64,000 nucleotides of DNA from Phymorhynchus buccinoides. Taxonomy: Eukaryota > Mollusca > Gastropoda > Neogastropoda > Raphitomidae. Each line of letters begins with the position of its first letter. The first letter of the stretch is position 1. A program made the position numbers and the translations under genes. Positions 63,423 to 64,000 of the stretch are shown piece after piece. The notes below the pieces were generated by a model, which was not told where the DNA came from, made no database searches, and saw only the letters and a list, made by a program, of their open reading frames with translations. The stretch spans positions 28,414,285 to 28,478,284 of the forward strand of contig CM065710.1 of the NCBI GenBank assembly GCA_017654935.2. Reading direction: 5' to 3'.

Positions 63423-64000
63423 TACTCATGATATGACCTGATATGATCGACCCTATATATATTTATTCTGATGAAGTAATGCATATATCGTAATCCTCAA
63501 AGCCTCTTTATGAATTGTCTTTGTTATGAAAGGAGCTGAAAATACAACTCATGATCAACGATTGTTTTTTAAAATATTTATAAAAAATTAAGTCAGACAA
63601 CGTACGTGACGTTTCCTCTAAGGCGACTATTGGCCACTGCAACAACCACCTTTTGCAAGAGTGAATGCCCTTGGTAGATGCTTGACTACTGACCAAACAA
63701 GGGCATAACTCTCGCCAATAACCCTATTTGAGGCCACTGAATGGCTGCCTTTTGCAAGAGTGAATGCCCTTTTCGAGATACTGACCAACAAGGGCTTAAC
63801 TCTCGCTGTCAAGGGCGTTAATAACCCTAGTTGTAGTGGCCAATAGGTGGGTCATATCAGACGGCAGGAAACGGAATCTTCAAATGACCCAGCCATACAA
63901 GACCGGGCTGCTCATGCTATACTGGAGGTGTGACAAAGCAACCCCAAAACACATCACTTTCATCATGACGCAAGGATTTAGACCAATGCCAACGTTGATT

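Larger units (their letters stand above)
55137..64000. repeat. Giant inverted repeat, arms ~3.85 kb, loop ~1.16 kb
   Basis: Left arm 55137-59000 and right arm 60164-64000 are reverse complements along their full length, including several MITE copies and the 80-bp satellite. The outer limit is unknown because the window ends inside the right arm. Non-satellite parts differ only by scattered small indels and substitutions (for example GTTGTCGCATGG against GTTGTTGCAGTGG). The loop 59001-60163 holds a (GT)n tract, a TTAA MITE and unrecognised sequence. Confidence 0.93.

Overview
This is a window of animal nuclear DNA holding one recognisable host gene embedded in a very repeat-rich background. 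The gene is cytosolic aconitase / iron regulatory protein 1 (ACO1/IRP1). It lies on the minus strand with its start codon at 51866. I resolved 21 coding exons running down to position 252. Together they encode the first 856 residues, and roughly 35-40 C-terminal residues must lie in an exon to the left of position 1. Exon phases join without conflict throughout. The only reading-frame break is one extra base in a four-base homopolymer in exon 16. The three Fe-S cysteine ligands and the known active-site arginines and serine are present.

GC-AG style splice junctions, introns and tRNA-derived SINEs show a eukaryote, and the protein is a metazoan IRP1. SINE tails shared by several copies (for example near 28780 and 22100) resemble sequences I associate with gastropod molluscs, so I infer a mollusc, probably a gastropod. 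This is inference only.

Layout. 1-51.9 kb: ACO1/IRP1 exons separated by introns full of transposon fragments. These include TTAA-flanked piggyBac-like MITEs, TA-flanked MITEs, MITEs with 6-bp target duplications, tRNA-derived SINEs, a (GAA)n-tailed dispersed repeat, L2/CR1-like LINE fragments, a DIRS-like recombinase fragment and a Ty3/gypsy 5' fragment. There are also many tandem arrays. About half of the introns carry tandem copies that begin at an exon/intron junction and include the splice site. The largest is a 4.6-kb array of about 41 units upstream of exon 10. 51.87-52.25 kb: the putative promoter, with an E-box, a CCAAT box and a 195-bp (CT)n tract. 52.3-55.1 kb: non-coding repeats, including a compound nested palindrome. 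55.1-64.0 kb: a giant inverted repeat (arms about 3.85 kb, loop about 1.16 kb). Each arm contains an 80-bp satellite of about 27 units that arose inside a copy of the (GAA)n-tailed repeat. The left arm is visibly degraded near the loop, so an assembly or fold-back read artefact must be considered.

No second protein-coding host gene, rRNA, functional tRNA or CRISPR array was found. Most long open frames are translations of tandem repeats.
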